Shown here in pieces: positions 17,927 through 20,902 of a DNA stretch of 20,902 nt. The notes under the pieces were generated by a model. That model had not been told where the DNA came from. It searched no databases and was given only the letters and a program-made list of their open reading frames with translations. Numbering within the stretch: position 1 is the first letter of the stretch; each line of letters opens with the position of its first letter. The translations under genes and the position numbers were made by a program. Source of the stretch: JBEBSD01 sp040394475 (GTDB lineage Bacteria > Bacteroidota > Bacteroidia > Cytophagales > Spirosomataceae); contig JBEBSD010000094.1 of assembly GCA_040394475.1 (NCBI GenBank), positions 1 to 20,902 of the forward strand, in the 5' to 3' direction.

Positions 17927-18128
17927 ATGGGGAATGGGCGGAGAAGCTCCTCTGAAGAACGGTTACTTGCTGGTGTAGTTGCGGGGAACGGGGAACGGGC
18001 AACGGGGGATGGGGAATGGGCGGAGAAGCTCCTCTGAAGAACGGTTACTTGCTGGTGTAGTTGCGGGGAACGGGGAACGGGCAACGGGGGATGGGGAATG
18101 GGCGGAGAAGCTCCTCTGAAGAACGGTT
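17927..18128 (+). repeat. 82-bp direct repeats, G-rich (two full, one partial copy)
   Basis: Copies begin at 17927, 18009 and 18091, an exact 82-bp period. The first two look identical by eye; the third breaks off after GAAGAACGGTT near 18128. Each full unit has a constant half (GGGCGGAGAAGCTCCTCTGA, then GAACGGTTACTTGCTGGTGT) and a G-run half with about 7-bp spacing (GGGGAAC, GGGGAAC, GGGCAAC, GGGGGAT, GGGGAAT). It is too long and lacks spacers for a CRISPR array. It lies between the divergent sigma factor and the Rhs remnant. Confidence 0.93.
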
Positions 18129-18165
18129 CTTTTGTTGGTGTCGTATACAGAAGCCGAGGGCGCCC

Positions 18166-18268
18166 AGCCCGGATAAATATGTACCTGATCCACTTTTCAC
18201 ACAGGATTATAACGGGGCCGCCCAGGCCGGTATACTTACGCCAGGAATAATCGACTAGACGTCCCCCA
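18166..18268 (+). pseudogene. Rhs core remnant, frameshifted by two 14-bp insertions
   Basis: The end of an Rhs repeat-associated core is recognisable in three successive frames: SPDKYVPDPLFTQDYN (18166-18213), RYTYARNN (18228-18251) and PLIYTDPDGN (from 18266). Bacteroidota Rhs cores typically read SPD-YVQ-P-FTQ-YNRYSY-LNNPL-YTDPDG, so the pieces are collinear. They are separated by 14 bp (18214-18227, GGGGCCGCCCAGGC) and 14 bp (18252-18265, CGACTAGACGTCCC). Upstream of 18166 no Rhs core homology is seen and the 82-bp repeats begin. This looks like a displaced, silent Rhs tip. Confidence 0.75.
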
Positions 18269-19231
18269 TTGATCTATACGGATCCCGATGGAAATTTCTG
18301 GAACTTTGTCATTGGAGGTGTATTGGGAGGCATTTCCGGATGGCAGATCGGTAAAGCTCAGGGCGCCAAAGGATGGGGGATGTTTGGGTATATTGCAGGA
18401 GGGGCAGCAATTGGGGTTGTTACTGCCGGCCTCGCAGAAGGGGTTGCAGGAGCATTTGTGTCGTCCAACACTGTCGGCGCCTCAATGGGCGCCTATGCTA
18501 CAGCGGGTGCCGTTGCCGGTAGCTTTTCCGGGGCTGGTTTTGCGGCTTTAAGTGGCAACACTATAGGAAAGGGGGCTCTCATTGGAGGACTGATCGGAGG
18601 ACTTGGCGGGGCGGTTAGCGGGTATCTGCAATACAACCAGATTGGTGTGTCGATGGAAAGATCGATGGCTAATCGAAGTCAATGGATGGCATGCAAAGAT
18701 TGTGCCTGGACTGTTAACAAGCCCGAAGTTGTAGTAAAAAGGGGTATGCTTGACTACGGTTCACCATTATACGACGCATTGGTAGCAATTAACGACTTTA
18801 ATCCACTGGCTATTGCAGTAAACTCCATGTATGGCTATCTTTACGGAAGAGATACAGCCGGAAGGCCCTTGTCCGGTATGGAGGCAACAGCCAATCTTTT
18901 GTCGCTTGCTGTACCGGGGGGAAGAGGAGCGGGGATTGCTGCTAAGGGGGTAACACAAGCTGAATATACATTTACCAAGACAGCAGCGAAACATTTAACC
19001 GAGGTAGTAAAGCGAGGAGAGAATGCGGGGCAACTCGCCAGACCATATATGAACTCACCTTTAACTATTCAAGAAATTATGTCAACGAGCAAGGGGACAC
19101 TTGATGCTACCTTTAAAGGAGGAATGAATTGGAGAGTGCCCGGTACATTCAGAGGTTCACAAGGAATATGGGAATTAGGCATCAATCCTAAAACGAATGT
19201 TATTTACCATTTCAATTTTACACATCCATGA
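18269..19231 (+). CDS. Orphan Rhs C-terminal tip carrying a putative polymorphic toxin domain
   Basis: An open frame of 320 residues beginning with the Rhs core end LIYTDPDGNFWN; the only start in frame there is a TTG at 18269, so native translation is doubtful. Residues ~12-115 are a Gly/Ala-rich hydrophobic stretch with repeated GxxxG spacing, as seen in membrane-inserting parts of Rhs effectors. Residues ~165-220 (FNPLAIAVNSMYGYLYGRDT, then GRPLSGMEATANLLS and PGG) resemble a PT-TG-type pretoxin segment. The last ~95 residues (KHLTEVVKRGENAGQLARPY, SPLTIQEIM, WRVPGTFRGSQGIWELGINP, HFNF) form the variable toxin end. I recall similar ends on other Rhs proteins, but cannot name the toxin class; a small RNase fold is one possibility. 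The stop overlaps the next gene by 4 bp. Confidence 0.72.
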   Translation: MIYTDPDGNFWNFVIGGVLGGISGWQIGKAQGAKGWGMFGYIAGGAAIGVVTAGLAEGVAGAFVSSNTVGASMGAYATAGAVAGSFSGAGFAALSGNTIGKGALIGGLIGGLGGAVSGYLQYNQIGVSMERSMANRSQWMACKDCAWTVNKPEVVVKRGMLDYGSPLYDALVAINDFNPLAIAVNSMYGYLYGRDTAGRPLSGMEATANLLSLAVPGGRGAGIAAKGVTQAEYTFTKTAAKHLTEVVKRGENAGQLARPYMNSPLTIQEIMSTSKGTLDATFKGGMNWRVPGTFRGSQGIWELGINPKTNVIYHFNFTHP

Positions 19232-19683
19232 AGTTTGAAATAGAATATACAGGTGTTTCGGAGGATAGATTATTGGTTTATCGTATAGAGGAATATTCCT
19301 TTGATATGGAGCCATGGATTTATGAATTAGATTTTGAGATTGCTATAAATACAATTACCCTTGCTGTTGTTGATAAAAAAATCATCCAGCTTAATGGTTT
19401 TTGTGGATTGAATAAAAAGATGAAATCCAATTTTGAAGTTCCTAAAAGTCAAAAAGGAATATTAAAAGTTTTGGATGATTTGGAGCCAGGGATTGGTTCT
19501 TATAGTGCAGGCAAAGAAGATTTGCCTATATATGTAAATACTAACACAGGTTGGGTATGCATCGGAAATCCTGAAAAGAAAGGCAATGCAGTTGAGTTTG
19601 TAAATAGTTGCGTTGCAGTTATAGACGATGATAAGGGATTTGTTTCTCTTTGGCTAAAGCCTGATAGACTACCAGATATTTGA
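19228..19683 (+). CDS. Candidate immunity protein to the Rhs tip toxin
   Basis: A 151-residue, acidic, signal-peptide-free protein whose ATG overlaps the toxin stop (ATGA). I recognise no family. It has alternating hydrophobic/charged stretches suggesting a mostly beta or alpha/beta fold (LAVVDKKIIQLNGF, GWVCIGNPEKKGNAVEFVN, CVAVIDDDKGFVSLWLKP). Size, overlap, acidity and lower GC than the pigment genes are what one expects of a cytoplasmic immunity protein that binds its cognate toxin. A hairpin terminator follows at once. The immunity role is inferred from position only. Confidence 0.68.
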   Translation: MKFEIEYTGVSEDRLLVYRIEEYSFDMEPWIYELDFEIAINTITLAVVDKKIIQLNGFCGLNKKMKSNFEVPKSQKGILKVLDDLEPGIGSYSAGKEDLPIYVNTNTGWVCIGNPEKKGNAVEFVNSCVAVIDDDKGFVSLWLKPDRLPDI

Positions 19684-19686
19684 AGC

Positions 19687-19703
19687 AAAGCCCGGGGCTT
19701 TTT
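19687..19703 (+). terminator. Intrinsic terminator after the immunity gene
   Basis: A 6-bp stem AAAGCC/GGCTTT with CGG loop, running into TTTTT, starting 4 bp after the stop codon of the candidate immunity gene. Confidence 0.7.
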
Positions 19704-20228
19704 CATTTATTAAAAGCTCTAAGCTTCCCATTATTAATCATGGCATCTCATTTCAATTTACCAGAATAAACTATAACAATTTCGTTTACATAGGACTCAT
19801 GACCGTTTATAACTTTCGTCAGTCTATAGTTTACGGGGTTGGTCTATTGGGCCTAGCCGGTTCCCTGGTTCGATAAACAATATTATCGAATGCCTGACTT
19901 GTCTGCCTGAACTTCTTTTTAAGAATCTTGGAATGAGGACATTATGTAGCGTGTCCAAAGCAGAAGTTCTATTTATCTTTTAGCTAATCTTTCTGTTTTG
20001 ATCCTGTGCAAATTCTGACTTCACTTTTTTCCAATAGGTTGCGCGTAGATACTACACAGGGCGATAGCGAATAGTTTGGAATAAAATCCGGTTTGGAAGT
20101 TATACCGGTTTTTCCGGAAAAATTCGCTATTTTCCCGGTACTCAATTATCACTTTGATAAGCCTGACGGCGATTTGTTTATCCAATAACTCAGGGTAGTC
20201 TGATAATCGTTGCATATCTTTAATCGCT
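19704..20228. other. Gene-poor stretch with small dyads
   Basis: 525 bp of AT-rich sequence without a convincing gene. It contains an 8-bp inverted repeat TTCGATAA/TTATCGAA with a 6-bp loop (19869-19890), and two further dyad-related pieces around 19767-19837 (AAACTATA ... TATAGTTT). A 98-codon minus-strand open frame ends at 20021 and overlaps the start of the lipoprotein gene; I do not consider it supported. No clear promoter box for the next gene was found. Confidence 0.5.
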
Positions 20229-20759
20229 ATGTACATGGTCCGATATGGTAAAAAAATAGCGATACAGCAGATTGTCTGTTCCTGTTTTTGGTTCGTAGGC
20301 TTATGGATAGGGTTCACCTCTTGCGGAGGGATGAGTGATATTACTGAAGACCTAGGGGAGGGATATTTTTATTTAGGAACTGGCCCGACATCAAATTGTA
20401 TCTATTTTTCAAACGAGTCAGACTATCGAAATCCGCACACTATTGACAGAATAGTGATCTATCCGGCAATGAAAATTTATAGGTTTAATGATAAGCATAT
20501 TCTTATAGTACAACACCCAAATAAAAAATCTGTACAAATAGACCTTGCATTTCATAGTCCCTACTCGGAAACGGAAGTTGACAGCGTTCTACAAAATGAC
20601 GCTTTCTTCAAAAAGATGTTTTCAAATGAAATTAACTATTGGATCATCGATAAAAAAGATAGGCAAACACATGGACCTTTTTATGAAGAAGAATACTTTG
20701 CAGCGGGGCTACAAATGAATATTGAGAAAGAGTTCCTGCGTTCTGTTTTGACGGATTAA
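20229..20759 (+). CDS. DUF3997-like lipoprotein
   Basis: A 176-residue protein with a lipoprotein-type signal: basic start, hydrophobic segment and IGFTSC with the lipidated Cys at about 32. The mature part opens with GGMSDITEDLGEGYFYLGTG and continues with IVIYPAMKIYRFNDKHILIVQHPNK and YWIIDKK; this resembles DUF3997 family proteins, small lipoproteins of unknown function in Bacteroidota. The ATG at 20229 or the one at 20235 could be the start. Lower GC than the left half of the window fits an accessory origin. Genes like this often lie near Rhs loci, so an immunity or decoy role is conceivable, but nothing in the sequence proves it. Confidence 0.72.
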   Translation: MYMVRYGKKIAIQQIVCSCFWFVGLWIGFTSCGGMSDITEDLGEGYFYLGTGPTSNCIYFSNESDYRNPHTIDRIVIYPAMKIYRFNDKHILIVQHPNKKSVQIDLAFHSPYSETEVDSVLQNDAFFKKMFSNEINYWIIDKKDRQTHGPFYEEEYFAAGLQMNIEKEFLRSVLTD

Positions 20760-20832
20760 TTTGTTTAGGCTACTAACGTGTGTACAACCGGTACCCGAAG
20801 CTTTTTACGTTCGCCTAACGGACCCAACCGCC

Positions 20833-20860
20833 CATTCCCTATTCCCTATTCCCCATTCCC
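20833..20860. repeat. C-rich heptad repeat
   Basis: Four tandem 7-bp units of pattern YATTCCC (CATTCCC, TATTCCC, TATTCCC, CATTCCC). On the minus strand this reads GGGAATR, close to the GGGGAAT units inside the 82-bp repeats. It lies in the gap after the DUF3997-like gene. Confidence 0.8.
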
Positions 20861-20902
20861 CACCACCTATCTCCCACCAGGCGGACAGTGCTTTTTCAGG
20901 AA

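Noticed and set aside
17927..18128. CRISPR-like array
   Set aside because: Contiguous 82-bp units without variable spacers and no cas genes nearby; it is a tandem direct repeat.
19862..19895. tRNA-like T-arm GGTTCGATAA
   Set aside because: No acceptor stem, anticodon arm or D-arm could be matched around it; the sequence is simply a short inverted repeat.
20021..20317. 98-codon minus-strand open frame ending AQPIGKK
   Set aside because: It overlaps the start of the better supported DUF3997-like gene on the other strand, has no recognised family and no promoter; kept only as a remote possibility.

Overview
The window comes from a Bacteroidota chromosome, most likely a flexirubin-pigmented member of the Chitinophagaceae/Cytophagales; the genus cannot be fixed from this sequence alone. 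Signs of this are a SusC/SusD pair, an ECF sigma factor of the Bacteroidota type, TAnnTTTG-like promoter boxes, and a tyrosine ammonia-lyase that closely resembles the one in the Flavobacterium johnsoniae flexirubin cluster.

Left region (54-9915): one edge of an aryl-polyene/flexirubin-type pigment locus. A minus-strand pair, tyrosine ammonia-lyase then a small GreA/GreB-like protein, diverges from a plus-strand set: a three-domain fusion (MMPL exporter + lysophospholipid-type acyltransferase + SAM methyltransferase), a CrtI/phytoene-desaturase-like FAD enzyme overlapping it by 4 bp, and an FAD-dependent halogenase-like enzyme. An FkbM methyltransferase lies further left behind a mosaic repeat. 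The inferred logic is that the lyase makes the p-coumarate starter, the FAD enzymes and methyltransferase tailor the product, and the acyltransferase/MMPL protein esterifies and/or moves it. The ketosynthases and dialkylresorcinol genes of such clusters are not in this window. The block ends in a perfect 23-bp hairpin terminator shared with susD.

Middle region (9981-17889): a minus-strand ECF sigma - susC - susD nutrient-uptake locus. susC is cut by a complete IS66 element (14554-16791; tnpA, tnpB, tnpC) flanked by an exact 8-bp target duplication, CCCGTGAC. Removing the element and one duplicate rejoins an uninterrupted 1060-codon frame that includes the missing signal-peptide region, so the insertion explains why the long susC fragment has no export signal. 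No FecR-type anti-sigma gene lies between sigma factor and susC, and the rebuilt SusC has no room for an STN domain.

Right region (17890-20902): accessory DNA. Two full copies and one partial copy of an 82-bp G-rich repeat run up to an orphan Rhs C-terminal tip. That tip consists of a short broken Rhs core, a glycine-rich membrane-like segment, a pretoxin-like segment and an unrecognised toxin domain, followed with a 4-bp ATGA overlap by a small acidic protein that is a candidate immunity protein. The Rhs core is split by two separate 14-bp insertions. A DUF3997-like lipoprotein gene and a C-rich heptad repeat close the window. G-rich 7-bp-periodic repeats occur at three places (931-1092, 17927-18128, 20833-20860).
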